DNA of 64,000 nucleotides from Saprospiraceae bacterium (GCA_016719615.1 JADJYQ010000001.1:1338501-1402500), one strand, 5' to 3'; numbered from the stretch's first letter, positions 36,238 through 46,003 are shown. The notes: generated by a model not told the origin, from the sequence alone. Numbers and translations: made by a program.

Positions 36238-36885
36238 ATGCAAATATTTCACCTGCTCCAAAAAGAAGTGATTTCCGAGTGGAGAAATCCTTTTCAGATT
36301 GGTGGCTTAATCAGCTTTCTGGCTGGTGTCAGTTTTTTAGTCTATTTCTTTTCCGGAAACATCGAGCCTAAGGTCTGGAATCTGTTGTACTGGCTGGTCT
36401 TTCTTTTTCTCAGTTTTTTCTCTGCAGCCAGAGTTTATGAAGAGGATAATATCAAATACAGAATTTATAATCTTACGCTTTACAGTCCCATGCAGCTGTT
36501 TTTGGCCAAATGGATCTTTCTCACATTGACCTTGATGGTGTTGGGGATTTTATTATTGTTTGTTTATAATATCCTTTTGCCGATTGAAAAGGGATTGCAT
36601 TTGAGCTGGCTGTTTTTACTAACGCTGGTGAGTCTTGGATTTGCTTGTCTGACCAGCTTTACTTCTTTTATTGCAAGTCATGGCAACTCAAGGCAAATGC
36701 TGATGGTCGTTATCACTTTACCTCTTTGTTTTCCGCTTTTAGGCACTGCATTCGCCTGTTCTGCGGCAATTCTTTCAGGAAATGATTTGAATGTTATTTT
36801 GACCAAGTCTTATCCCATTATAGCAATCGATTTGTTTGCTTTTGCTTTCGTCTTAATCCTTTTACCTTTGAGCTGGAAAAATTGA
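36238..36885 (+). CDS. ccmB: Heme exporter protein CcmB
   Basis: A 215-residue inner-membrane subunit of the CcmAB system of cytochrome c maturation, with six hydrophobic segments and the family N-terminus LLQKEVISEWRNPFQIGGL. CcmA (the ATPase) is not in the window. The stop is 2 bp before the ATG of the CcsA-like gene. The cluster continues with ccsA and ccmD, marking a system I-like assembly route for c-type cytochromes. Confidence 0.9.
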   Translation: MQIFHLLQKEVISEWRNPFQIGGLISFLAGVSFLVYFFSGNIEPKVWNLLYWLVFLFLSFFSAARVYEEDNIKYRIYNLTLYSPMQLFLAKWIFLTLTLMVLGILLLFVYNILLPIEKGLHLSWLFLLTLVSLGFACLTSFTSFIASHGNSRQMLMVVITLPLCFPLLGTAFACSAAILSGNDLNVILTKSYPIIAIDLFAFAFVLILLPLSWKN

Positions 36886-36887
36886 TC

Positions 36888-37976
36888 ATGCATCCAAATC
36901 AGATCTGGTGGAAAATTCTAGGGGCGGTGTTATTTTTAATAGTACTCAACAGAGGCTTGTTGACACCTCTAAAACATGGTATCGTTGACGTCAAACCAGA
37001 TAGATTCCAGGCAGGGCAGGAAATAGAGCTCGATATCTATGCTTACAATAGTCAATACAATGCTGCCAGTGAGCTTTCCGTTTTCCTGAAACCTCTGCAA
37101 AAGGATCACCATCTTGGTAAGCGTTTAATGCTCGCAGCCAGTAAAGTGGAAGTGCTAAGCCCAGTCCAATTAAGAGCGCATTTCAAATTGCCTGAGTTTT
37201 TGCCGGATATTGTTAAAGTTTCTTTGTTTAGTGTCATCGTTGATAGCCCGCTGGATGGCGCTGCGGTAATACCTGCCAAAGTAATCATTGTCCAGGATAG
37301 CATTCATTTTGAAAATGGAATGCTCGCCTGGTCTCCTGGCAATTTGAATGAATTTCACCAAAAAAATAAATTGCATTTTCCCTATCGGAACATTCTCGTT
37401 GAAACCATCAGAAATACCTTTTTTCATGTTTCCCTGTGGTTTGCTATGTTTTTATTACTCGGTATGTCCGTGTATTTTAGTTTCCGGTATTTAAAAAATC
37501 CAGACCCTGAGTATGATTTAAAAGCATTTGCCTTGGTACGTACCGGTATATTTTTTGGACTCTTGGGCTGCGCTACGGGTTCCTTATGGGCACGTTATAC
37601 CTGGGAAACCTGGTGGACAACTGACATCAAACTCAACATGGCCGCTTTGAGCATTTTAATATATTTAGCTTACCTGGTATTGAGGGCTTCTGTAGAAGAT
37701 ATTGACCGAAAACGAAGGATTGCAGCTGCTTATAATATTTTCGCATTGGTCGCAGTCATCCCATTAATATTTGTATTGCCAAGGCTTACAGATAGCCTGC
37801 ATCCAGGCAACGGCGGTAATCCCGCTTTTGGATCTGACGATATGGATAATGCCTTACGCCTGATCTTTTATCCTTCCGTATTTGCATTGATGTTGATGGG
37901 ACTGTGGCTGGCAAGTTTGCTTTATAGACTCGATAAAATTAAATCGCATTTAGACGAATCTGAGAATAATTTCTAA
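36888..37976 (+). CDS. ccsA: Cytochrome c biogenesis protein CcsA/CcmC-like
   Basis: A 362-residue heme-handling membrane protein. After a first membrane segment comes a periplasmic beta domain of about 140 residues, then five or so helices. The tryptophan-rich site reads ARYTWETWWTTDIKLNM, that is WWTTD where the usual heme-binding WWD pattern has W-x-W-D. The DSLHPGNGGNPAFGS loop is retained. A TTG two codons upstream (36882) overlaps the ccmB stop; the ATG at 36888 is preferred. Role: heme delivery to apocytochrome c with CcmB and CcmD. Confidence 0.88.
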   Translation: MHPNQIWWKILGAVLFLIVLNRGLLTPLKHGIVDVKPDRFQAGQEIELDIYAYNSQYNAASELSVFLKPLQKDHHLGKRLMLAASKVEVLSPVQLRAHFKLPEFLPDIVKVSLFSVIVDSPLDGAAVIPAKVIIVQDSIHFENGMLAWSPGNLNEFHQKNKLHFPYRNILVETIRNTFFHVSLWFAMFLLLGMSVYFSFRYLKNPDPEYDLKAFALVRTGIFFGLLGCATGSLWARYTWETWWTTDIKLNMAALSILIYLAYLVLRASVEDIDRKRRIAAAYNIFALVAVIPLIFVLPRLTDSLHPGNGGNPAFGSDDMDNALRLIFYPSVFALMLMGLWLASLLYRLDKIKSHLDESENNF

Positions 37977-38030
37977 AATACTTTTCATTTTAAGAATTTA
38001 AGCTCAATTTCGCGCAGTATTTTATGAAAA

Positions 38031-38246
38031 ATGACTAAAATAACAACCTGGATCGGATTTAATTTATGGGATCATTTGAATCCTCTTATGACCATAAGTT
38101 CTGCCGATTTTATGCGGCAAGCAGGCAAAATGTATGTTGTATACGGGGTCATATCAATAATTTTCATCGGAATTGTTCTGTTCTTATTATATCTAGAGAA
38201 ACGCATTCAAAAAATTGAAAAAAAAATAAACAATGGGCAACAATAA
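38031..38246 (+). CDS. CcmD family protein
   Basis: A 71-residue protein whose C-terminal half (GKMYVVYGVISIIFIGIVLF then LEKRIQKIEKK) has the single-span plus basic-coil layout of CcmD, which stabilises the heme-chaperone complex. Position behind ccsA supports this. The N-terminal 30 residues are family-variable. Its last 14 bases overlap the start of the glutamate dehydrogenase gene, so translation of the two is coupled. Confidence 0.78.
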   Translation: MTKITTWIGFNLWDHLNPLMTISSADFMRQAGKMYVVYGVISIIFIGIVLFLLYLEKRIQKIEKKINNGQQ

Positions 38247-39657
38247 GGCGCAATCATTTTTGGGCAGTGTCAACCAAAACTTTGACAAAGCTGCTTCATA
38301 TACTACTATCCCAAAGGGTATTCTTGAACAAATTAAAGTGTGCAATGCAGTTTATGAAATGAAATTTCCAGTACGCGTTGGAGATCAAATTGAAGTCATC
38401 AATGCATTTCGCGCCCAGCACAGTCACCATCGGTTGCCGACTAAAGGAGGGATCCGTTACAATGAGCATGTTGACAAAGAAGAAGTAGAAGCACTTGCGG
38501 CCTTGATGACCTATAAATGTGCCATCGTCGATGTGCCATTTGGCGGTGCAAAAGGGGGCGTAAAAATTAATCCAAAGTTATATACTGAGGAACAATTGGA
38601 AAAAATTACAAGAAGATACACCACTGAACTCATTCGCAAAAATTTCATTGGTCCTGGTATCGATGTTCCTGCACCGGATTATGGGACAGGTCCCAGAGAA
38701 ATGGCCTGGATTTACGACACCTTTCTGACTTTTAGAGGTGGTGATATTGATGCAGCTGGTTGCGTTACCGGCAAACCCATTAGTCAAAATGGTATCAGGG
38801 GAAGAACAGAAGCTACAGGTAGAGGTGTATTTTATGGACTTCGCGAAATGTGCGACACCAAAGATGCAATGCAGAAAATAGGCTTGTCCACAGGCTTGGC
38901 AGGAAAAAAAGTAGTTATCCAAGGTTTGGGTAATGTGGGTTCTTATACGGGTAGCATCATGCAGGAAGAAGGTGATATCAAGATTATCGCTGTGAGTGAA
39001 TATGAAGGCGCTATTTATAATGAAAATGGTATCAATTTCACAGAGCTCTTAAAATACCGCACTGAAAACAATGGAAGTATTATCGGTTTTCCAGGTTCAA
39101 AAACTTTAAATACCCGGGAGGAAGCCTTGGAACTCGAATGTGATATGCTCATTCCCGCTGCTTTGGAAAATCAAATCACCATCGAGAATGCTTCAAGAAT
39201 TAAAGCAAAGATCATTGGGGAAGCTGCAAACGGTCCGGTTACAGCCGAAGCTGAAGAAGTACTCTTCAAAAAGGGCGTATTCATCGTGCCGGATATGTAT
39301 CTGAACGCCGGTGGAGTTACGGTTTCTTATTTCGAATGGCTTAAAAACTTGTCTCATATGCGTTTTGGCCGCATGGAAAAACGTTTCGACTCCAATACGT
39401 ACTCAAATTTTGTTGGATTGATTGAGAAATTGACTTCCAAAACCATTGGAGAAAAAGAAAGGCAATTCCTGACCAGAGGTGCTGATGAAATTGATCTGGT
39501 TCGTTCAGGTTTGGAAGAAACGATGGTCACCGCATTCCAGCAAATTTGGGAAACTTATAAAGGGAATCCTAAAATCGACGGATTGAGAAGTGCCGCATTC
39601 GTAGCTGCCCTGGATAAAATCTCCAACGATTACGCCAGTTTGGGAATTTTTCCATAG
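38233..39657 (+). CDS. Glutamate dehydrogenase (Glu/Leu/Phe/Val family)
   Basis: A 474-residue oligomeric enzyme interconverting glutamate and 2-oxoglutarate with ammonia. Motifs: PTKGGIRY, the catalytic-lysine region YKCAIVDVPFGGAKGG, DVPAPDYGTG, and the Rossmann GLGNVG with a downstream acidic residue that hints at NAD rather than NADP. Length (474) exceeds the common 420-430; extra sequence is N- and C-terminal. It overlaps ccmD by 14 bp, an unusual pairing of nitrogen metabolism with cytochrome maturation. Confidence 0.92.
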   Translation: MGNNKAQSFLGSVNQNFDKAASYTTIPKGILEQIKVCNAVYEMKFPVRVGDQIEVINAFRAQHSHHRLPTKGGIRYNEHVDKEEVEALAALMTYKCAIVDVPFGGAKGGVKINPKLYTEEQLEKITRRYTTELIRKNFIGPGIDVPAPDYGTGPREMAWIYDTFLTFRGGDIDAAGCVTGKPISQNGIRGRTEATGRGVFYGLREMCDTKDAMQKIGLSTGLAGKKVVIQGLGNVGSYTGSIMQEEGDIKIIAVSEYEGAIYNENGINFTELLKYRTENNGSIIGFPGSKTLNTREEALELECDMLIPAALENQITIENASRIKAKIIGEAANGPVTAEAEEVLFKKGVFIVPDMYLNAGGVTVSYFEWLKNLSHMRFGRMEKRFDSNTYSNFVGLIEKLTSKTIGEKERQFLTRGADEIDLVRSGLEETMVTAFQQIWETYKGNPKIDGLRSAAFVAALDKISNDYASLGIFP

Positions 39658-39981
39658 ATAACTTTAGACTTTGCGTTTTACAATACTTTCGTTTTTCTGA
39701 ACAATGGAAATGGAAGAATTCAAGAGTAAGCCATGAGCCTAACTCGTCATAAGTTGTAATGCTAACCTGTAAGCCCAGCCGGACATAATTTGCTTAAATC
39801 CAGCCTTGCTGAAAAGCTAAACCAGCCGGAAGTGTTTTTAAGTCTTGCACCTAATAGAATTCTAATAACGATTCTGAGTTTAAGAAGCTAACCTCATATT
39901 TTTTTAGTTTATAAGGTAATTTCAAAATAATATTTTATTTTTGCCGTTAATTGAGGTAATTTACAAATTATTATTCTAATT
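39658..39981. other. Intergenic region, no gene seen
   Basis: A 324-bp gap after glutamate dehydrogenase. No supported ORF, RNA or terminator hairpin was found. It contains two copies of CAGCCGGA (near 39777 and 39823) and, close to its end, a -7-like TATTTTTG for the lrp gene. Confidence 0.5.
39936..39943 (+). promoter_or_regulatory. -7 element of the Lrp/AsnC gene promoter
   Basis: TATTTTTG followed by CCG, 38 bp before the start codon of the regulator gene, fits TAnnTTTG. No -33 TTTG is visible at the usual spacing. Confidence 0.45.
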
Positions 39982-40464
39982 ATGGCAGACAAACTAGATA
40001 AAGTAGATATTCGAATACTTAATTTTTTGCAGGAAAATAGCAAAATCACAAACCTCGAATTAAGCCGTAAAATTGGCTTATCTCCAGCACCTACCTTAGA
40101 GCGAGTCAAGAAACTTGAACAATTGGAGATCATTGAAAGTTATCACGCAAAGATCAACCCGAACAAAGTAAATTTATCGATCAGCACATTTGTATTGATT
40201 AATCTCGCCTGGCATATTCCGGGTTCTATGGACAGCTTTGTCGCTAAGATTAAAGAGATTGATGAAATTACGGATTGTTATGTTATAACAGGTGATGCCG
40301 ATATCCTCATGCGAGTCGTCTGTAAAGATATTCAAGCCTATGAAAATTTATTGTTTCGCAAACTTTCGCAAATCAAAGAAGTCGAAAGACTAAAAACTTT
40401 AATGACCTTGTCTATTGTAAAATCTTCTAATAAATTACCAATCCGCTTAGAGGATATAGAATAA
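39982..40464 (+). CDS. Lrp/AsnC family transcriptional regulator
   Basis: A 160-residue leucine-responsive-type regulator. N-terminal winged helix (about 8-60: DIRILNFLQENSKITNLELS, RKIGLSPAPTLERVKKLE) and a C-terminal RAM domain (about 70-145, with GDADILMRVVCKD) that binds amino acids and forms octamers. Downstream of glutamate dehydrogenase it could control that gene, as many Lrp proteins do for amino-acid metabolism, but no operator can be pointed to. Confidence 0.92.
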   Translation: MADKLDKVDIRILNFLQENSKITNLELSRKIGLSPAPTLERVKKLEQLEIIESYHAKINPNKVNLSISTFVLINLAWHIPGSMDSFVAKIKEIDEITDCYVITGDADILMRVVCKDIQAYENLLFRKLSQIKEVERLKTLMTLSIVKSSNKLPIRLEDIE

Positions 40465-40489
40465 ATGTGTGAAATGATGTCGGCTTATT

Positions 40490-41290
40490 ATGGGTTTTAA
40501 TGAAGGTTTGCTGTGGTCCATAGACAAACCCGATCATAAGTCATCATTTATTTTAGGTACCATTCATATGAATAGTGTTTTTTTTGAAAAACACAGTCAA
40601 CTCTTTCAGGATTTAATTTCTCAATGTGATGCATTCGCTGCAGAAGTGGACCTTGATGATATGTTATCTGTACCGATGCTTGAATTATTTCAAATCAGGG
40701 ACGGTAGTGGATGGAGTCATTTATGGAGAAAAAATCAATTTGAGAAACTCAGTAAGTCTTGTCAAAAACAATTTGGCTATTCTTTAAGCGATTACCACAG
40801 CTTTCATCCAATTTTACTCATTCATTTGATCACCATGAATATGCTTGGCGAATCCCAATCAAAGAGCTTTGATCAGTCATTATGGGATTTGGCACAGGCA
40901 TCGGGACTAACTACATTTGGCCTGGAAGAGATCCATCAACATTTTAATGTATTACACGATTATCCAATTTCCGAACAACTGAAATTGTTAAAAAAATTAT
41001 TAACGCAATCCAGAGAAGCCAGAATTAAATTAAAAAAAATGATTGCTCATTATGAAAAGGAAAACATTTCCTTTTTGTACAAGGAAAGCAAGCGCATGCT
41101 TGGTAAAAACAGAAAAAGTATGCTCTATGAACGCAATGAAATTATGTTGTTAAAAATTTTAAAAACCATTCCGCATCAAAAATGCTTTTATACCTGCGGC
41201 GCCGCCCATTTGTATGGTGCTTTCGGCATTTTAAGAAAATTAAAAAATAATGGTTTTCATTTAAAACCGATCAGCCTTTCGTTTGTTTGA
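40490..41290 (+). CDS. TraB/GumN family protein
   Basis: A 266-residue protein with both conserved motifs of the TraB/GumN (TIKI-like) family: LGTIHMNS near the N-terminus (GTIH, a likely metal/catalytic His) and TCGAAHLYGAFGI near the C-terminus (GAAH). Family members are proposed metalloproteases related to Tiki. No signal peptide is obvious (it begins MGFNEGLLWSID), unlike many exported members. Biological role unknown. Confidence 0.82.
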   Translation: MGFNEGLLWSIDKPDHKSSFILGTIHMNSVFFEKHSQLFQDLISQCDAFAAEVDLDDMLSVPMLELFQIRDGSGWSHLWRKNQFEKLSKSCQKQFGYSLSDYHSFHPILLIHLITMNMLGESQSKSFDQSLWDLAQASGLTTFGLEEIHQHFNVLHDYPISEQLKLLKKLLTQSREARIKLKKMIAHYEKENISFLYKESKRMLGKNRKSMLYERNEIMLLKILKTIPHQKCFYTCGAAHLYGAFGILRKLKNNGFHLKPISLSFV

Positions 41291-41318
41291 TGACCATAGT
41301 TAACACTTAATATTTAAA

Positions 41319-43676
41319 ATGAGGCAATCCCTAAAAATTCTATTTTTTGCATTTTTATTTTATACAAAAGCATTTTCACAAGAATCGTATACCATTAGCG
41401 GGTATGTCAAAGAAGCTGGTACAGGTGAAACCATGATTGGTGTGAATATATTTCTTGCAGATAAACCTCAAATAGGGACTGTTAGTAATCTCTATGGATT
41501 TTATTCAATTAGCTTGCCAAAAGGAGATCATAAACTTGTTTTTTCTTATTTGGGCTATCATCCAAACTTATTGTCAATTCAATTAAATGATAATATCCAT
41601 AAAGACATCATTCTTTCAGAAGGCTTGCAAATAAATGAAGTTGTAGTAACTGCAGAAGATCCGCGAAAAAATGTGGAAAATGCAGAAATGGGAACCATCG
41701 ATCTGGATATGGAAACCGTGAAAAAATTGCCTGCACTTTTTGGGGAGGTAGATTTATTAAAGTCTTTGCAACTTTTACCAGGTATTTCATCGGCATCAGA
41801 AGGCACATCCGGGATCTATGTGAGAGGCGGTGGTCCAGATCAGAATCTCGTTTTATTGGATGAAGCAATTGTTTACAACACGGGGCATCTGTTTGGTTTT
41901 TTTAGCGTTTTTAACTCAGATGCCATTAAAAATGTAACCCTTATCAAAGGCACTATTCCTGCACAATATGGCGGACGATTGTCTTCGGTCATTGATGTTC
42001 AAATGAAGGAAGGAAATAATGAAGATTTTGTTGCTGAAGGCGGAATAGGTCTTATCGCAAGTAGACTGACGGTGCAAGGCCCATTAGCAAGCAACAAAAG
42101 TTCTTTTATTCTATCAGGAAGAAGGACCTATGCCCTGGACCTGGCCCAACCTTTTATCAACAAAACCAAATTTGAAGGCACGAATTACTTTTTTTATGAC
42201 CTCAACGCCAAAGTCAATTATAAATTTGGTGATCGGGATCGCGTTTACTTGAGTGGTTATTTTGGTCGCGATGTGTTTAAGTTTAAAAATGTGGAGCGTG
42301 ATTTTAGTATCGAGCTTCCTTATGGGAATGCAACCGGCACAGTTCGATGGAATCATTTATGGTCTGATAAATTCTTTTCAAATGTTTCTTTGATAACCAA
42401 TAATTATGATTTTAGATTAAGCGGCGGACAGGAAGCTTTTCAATTTAATATTAAGTCTGGTGTTCGAAACATCACTGTAAAAACAGACGCTGATTATTAT
42501 CCAAATCCTTACAATCAATGGAAATTTGGTTCGAGATATACTTACCATAAATTGAGTCCGAATGTGGTCACTGCTACAAATGGTGAAGTTGATTTTTCAA
42601 CTGAATTCACACCAAAGTTTGGACATGAACTTGAATTGTATGCGCTCGACGAATGGCGTATTCACAGCCAGTTGAAACTGAATTTAGGGATTAGATTATC
42701 AGCGTTTATGCATGTAGGTCCGTATACTTCTTTGCTTCAACAAAAAGAGTTTCAGAGTGGCGAGATCATTAAAACATATTTTAACCCCGAGCCCCGTCTG
42801 ATTGCCAATTGGCTTATCGGGCAAAATTCATCTTTGAAAACTGGAGTCACCTGGAGCAACCAATACATTCATCTGGTGAGCAATTCCGGTAGTACTTTGC
42901 CGGCAGATGTTTGGGTGCCAAGTACCGAAAAAGTAAAACCACAAAAAGGATTACAAATTGCTTCCGGATATTTCAGAAATTTTATGGACAATGCTTTTGA
43001 AACCTCTGTAGAAGTTTACTATAGGAGAATGGATAATCAACTGGACTATCGGGAAAGTTATGTCGAAAATTTTAGCGCAGATGTGGAAACTGAATTTGTA
43101 GAAGGGGATGGAAGGGCCTACGGAGTAGAGCTATTTATCAAAAAGAACAAAGGCGCATTTACAGGTTGGATAGGCTATACGCTTTCAAAAACGGAAAGGT
43201 GGTTTGACGAAATTGAAAATGGCAGAGTTTATCCTGCTGTTTATGATCGACCTCATGATTTGTCATTGGTATTGAATTATAGTTTGTCGAAGAACTGGGA
43301 TGTTTCAGCAAGTTTTATTTATGCAAGTGGCAAAACTTTCACACCTATAAAGAGTTTATTTATCATCGAAGGCCGACCTAATGTCGAGTATGGACCACGA
43401 AACAGCCAACGGCTCGATGACTATCATCGGATGGATCTTTCTTTTGTTTATGAGAAAAAATCTAAATCAAAAAAATCCTTTCATTCAAGTTGGGCGTTCA
43501 GTATTTATAATGTCTATAATAACCGAAATTCCTTTTTTACTTATAATGATTTTTCTTCTGATGTACTTACAGGAAATGCATCAGTTAAGGCATACGAAGT
43601 AACTATCTTCACCATTATACCTTCTGTAACATGGAATTTTTATTGGAACCTTTCAAGAAAATATGAGAATGATTAA
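41319..43676 (+). CDS. TonB-dependent receptor (carboxypeptidase-like plus plug)
   Basis: A 785-residue outer membrane transporter: signal peptide (about 1-21, ending AFSQ), carboxypeptidase-regulatory-like domain (about 24-110, YTISGYVKEAGTGETMIGV), plug (about 130-240, GIYVRGGGPDQNLVLLDEA and YGGRLSSVIDV) and a beta-barrel. The plug motifs are canonical, so active energy-dependent uptake is likely. The DUF4249 lipoprotein gene overlaps its 3' end by 14 bp, the standard partner arrangement for this receptor type. Substrate unknown. Confidence 0.93.
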   Translation: MRQSLKILFFAFLFYTKAFSQESYTISGYVKEAGTGETMIGVNIFLADKPQIGTVSNLYGFYSISLPKGDHKLVFSYLGYHPNLLSIQLNDNIHKDIILSEGLQINEVVVTAEDPRKNVENAEMGTIDLDMETVKKLPALFGEVDLLKSLQLLPGISSASEGTSGIYVRGGGPDQNLVLLDEAIVYNTGHLFGFFSVFNSDAIKNVTLIKGTIPAQYGGRLSSVIDVQMKEGNNEDFVAEGGIGLIASRLTVQGPLASNKSSFILSGRRTYALDLAQPFINKTKFEGTNYFFYDLNAKVNYKFGDRDRVYLSGYFGRDVFKFKNVERDFSIELPYGNATGTVRWNHLWSDKFFSNVSLITNNYDFRLSGGQEAFQFNIKSGVRNITVKTDADYYPNPYNQWKFGSRYTYHKLSPNVVTATNGEVDFSTEFTPKFGHELELYALDEWRIHSQLKLNLGIRLSAFMHVGPYTSLLQQKEFQSGEIIKTYFNPEPRLIANWLIGQNSSLKTGVTWSNQYIHLVSNSGSTLPADVWVPSTEKVKPQKGLQIASGYFRNFMDNAFETSVEVYYRRMDNQLDYRESYVENFSADVETEFVEGDGRAYGVELFIKKNKGAFTGWIGYTLSKTERWFDEIENGRVYPAVYDRPHDLSLVLNYSLSKNWDVSASFIYASGKTFTPIKSLFIIEGRPNVEYGPRNSQRLDDYHRMDLSFVYEKKSKSKKSFHSSWAFSIYNVYNNRNSFFTYNDFSSDVLTGNASVKAYEVTIFTIIPSVTWNFYWNLSRKYEND

Positions 43677-44606
43677 TGTAATAAATAAATGGCTACTTTC
43701 CATCGTTGTGCTAATGATGATTTCATGTGAGGATGAATATTTTCCTTCCACTAAAATTTACGAAAAGCAGTTGGTAGTAGAATCGTATCTGGAACTAAGT
43801 AATGATGTTATTCCGCCATACTGCATACTTACCTATTCGCTCCCATTTAATAATGACCTTGGTCCCGATGTGATCAACAATATCTACGTTCGCGGAGCTC
43901 AGGTTGCAGTTATCCAGGGCACTGATAAGGTTATTTTGCAAGAGTTTTGTTTGAAAGATATCCAGGAACCTTTTCGAACGGAGCTGATTCGACAATTTGG
44001 TTTTAATCCTGACAGTGTGCTGACTGACTTTTGTGCCTATATTGATATATCACGAGAAATAAATTTACAGGCAGGTCGCCAGTATACACTTGAAATTATA
44101 AGTAATGGAGATACGACCATTGCAAATGCTGAAATGCCTTTTACAATTCTATAGATAGTTTTTGGTTCGAAAAACCACCCGGTCGCAATAACAACGATAC
44201 CTTTGCCCAACTCTTTTGCATAATTGCCGACAATCCGCTTAGCACCGATTTTTATCGGTATTTTACTGCAGGGCAAGGAGAACGCCTAATACCAGATCTA
44301 AATTCAGTAACAGATGATGTTTTCTTTGATGGAAAGCGATTTGAGTTTCCTTTGTTTAAGGCCCAGAGTTTGGATGAAGATTTTGGCGATAACTCCGGAT
44401 TGTTTAAAAGAGGGGATACGATTCAAATTAAATGGTGCAATATTACCGGCGATCATTTCCAGTTTTGGAATTCATTGGAAGCAAGTAGAACCAGACAGGG
44501 CCCTTTTTCATCTTATATCCGGATTGAAGGAAATGTACCAAATGCATTAGGTATTTTTGGCACACAACATTGCAGAAATTATACTTTACTGGTTCCAAAA
44601 CAATAA
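43663..44606 (+). CDS. DUF4249 lipoprotein, frameshifted
   Basis: Surface lipoprotein that typically pairs with a TonB receptor. The first frame (43663-44154) gives the signal and lipobox ending MISC, and the family N-terminal domain. It stops early after EMPFTIL. One more T in the T4 run (44139-44142) restores continuity with NSIDSFWFEKPPGRNNND and the rest of the DUF4249 fold (GDTIQIKWCNITGDHFQFW) to a TAA at 44604-44606. The repaired protein has about 314 residues, normal for the family. A degraded pseudogene is less likely. Confidence 0.85.
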
Positions 44607-44607
44607 T

Positions 44608-44943
44608 ATGGAAGCACACAGATACATACAATTAAGAGTTCACCTCGACGAGCAGCAAATCCCTGATCAAATCGAATGGAGAGCTGATGAAAATCAGGAA
44701 TCCTGGGTTAAAGCGAAAGCATTTTTATTATCCATATTTGAAGAGCAATCAAAAGATACCATGAAGTTGGACCTGTGGACCAGCGATTTTCAAATGAGTG
44801 AAATGGATAGATTTATGTACTATAGTTTGCGTTCGTTATGCGACACTTATATGCGTGCGACAAATAACACGGAACTTGCAAATGACTTCAGATCATTTAT
44901 CGAACATTTTGGAAAACAAACTGAGTTAATCCAATCCTCTTAA
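44608..44943 (+). CDS. gldC: Gliding motility protein GldC
   Basis: A 111-residue cytoplasmic-type protein matching GldC: LRVHLDEQQIPDQIEW, KAFLLSIFEEQSKDTMKLDL, SLRSLCDTYMRAT and NDFRSFIEHFGKQTEL. GldC is a conserved Bacteroidota protein genetically linked to gliding and the T9SS machinery. The gene starts one base after the DUF4249 stop, so it is in that transcript; a longer upstream ATG (44557) would overlap the lipoprotein and was rejected. Its presence agrees with the T9SS sorting tails seen elsewhere in this window. Confidence 0.87.
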   Translation: MEAHRYIQLRVHLDEQQIPDQIEWRADENQESWVKAKAFLLSIFEEQSKDTMKLDLWTSDFQMSEMDRFMYYSLRSLCDTYMRATNNTELANDFRSFIEHFGKQTELIQSS

Positions 44944-44955
44944 TGGTTCATAATT

Positions 44956-45819
44956 TTAAAGACTCTTGAATTCAAGGATGCGTTCTGGATGTGTGTAAAT
45001 ATTAGCGCTATTGCTTTTTACAAAGCCTAACAAAGTCATTCCAAAAGATTCAGCTGTATCAATTGCCAGACTTGAAGGCGCTCCGATGGATACGAGTAAT
45101 GGACAACCAATCATGCTAGCCTTATATACCAATTCAAAGCTGGCTCTGCCGCTTAAAAGTATGATGTGATCCTGAAGTGGAATTCCATTATCAAGCATTT
45201 GTTTGCCGCAGAGTTTGTCCATGGCATTGTGTCTACCTACATCTTCAGCCCAATGTAACAGGTTTGCATTTGTATCAAATAATGCGCAACAATGAATGCC
45301 ACCAGTTTTGCGAAATGAGGCTTGTACATTGAATAGTTTTTCTGGAAGTTTATAAATGTTTTGAATACTCATTTTTGGATAACCCTTCTTAAGAAGATAT
45401 ATACATTGATCCAACATGAGATCTATAGAAGTCTTACCACAAACGCCGCAGCTGGAATTGCTAAATGAGTGCCTGTTTGAGGACTCAATATTGGGAATCA
45501 CACCTTTTTTTAAATGAACTACTATGGTTTGTTGTTCACTTTGTTCGGCATTGCAATCAAAGCGATATTCAAGTTGGCTGATCTCTTCTGCGGGCTTGTT
45601 AAGAACGCCTTCATTGAATAAATATCCATAAATCAATTCTTTTTCATGACCCGGCGTCCGCATGCTTATGCTTAAGGTTTTATGTTGGATTTGCTCATTT
45701 TGGAAATAACGAAGTACGATCTCCAGCGGTTCTTCAACACTGACCACATCATCATGTATTAAAAATTGTCCATGGGTTTGAATAGTTTTTACATGCCGGA
45801 TACCTGCTTCTGTTTTCAT
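44956..45819 (-). CDS. fdhD: Formate dehydrogenase accessory sulfurtransferase FdhD
   Basis: Transfers sulfur from IscS to the molybdenum or tungsten bis-MGD cofactor of formate dehydrogenase. The 287 residues carry the key CGVCG motif (persulfide Cys), the EDVGRHNAMDKL block and GRASFELVYKASMIG. No formate dehydrogenase gene lies in the window. It implies a molybdenum-containing dehydrogenase somewhere in the genome. Formate may also enter one-carbon metabolism through fhs nearby. Confidence 0.93.
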   Translation of the reverse strand: MKTEAGIRHVKTIQTHGQFLIHDDVVSVEEPLEIVLRYFQNEQIQHKTLSISMRTPGHEKELIYGYLFNEGVLNKPAEEISQLEYRFDCNAEQSEQQTIVVHLKKGVIPNIESSNRHSFSNSSCGVCGKTSIDLMLDQCIYLLKKGYPKMSIQNIYKLPEKLFNVQASFRKTGGIHCCALFDTNANLLHWAEDVGRHNAMDKLCGKQMLDNGIPLQDHIILLSGRASFELVYKASMIGCPLLVSIGAPSSLAIDTAESFGMTLLGFVKSNSANIYTHPERILEFKSL

Positions 45820-45966
45820 TTTCAGAATCTGTGAAATTTAATAAAGAACACAATATGATAAAATTTTAGATATTGAAACACCCTTTCCCAATGAGAGCAA
45901 ATTTGAAATAGCCAGAATTTTATCATCAAAACGAAACCAATATTTCAATAATAACACGAAACAACC

Positions 45967-46003
45967 CTCCTCACCACATAGTGGAGAGGAGCTGGAGGTG
46001 AGG
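45967..46003. repeat. Imperfect palindromic intergenic repeat
   Basis: CTCCTCACCACATAGTG (45967-45983) continues into GAGAGGAG, forming an imperfect hairpin, then GGAGGTGAGGTG. The pyrimidine-rich/purine-rich palindrome resembles dispersed repeats found in many bacterial genomes. It lies between divergent fdhD and the M28 peptidase gene. Confidence 0.45.
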
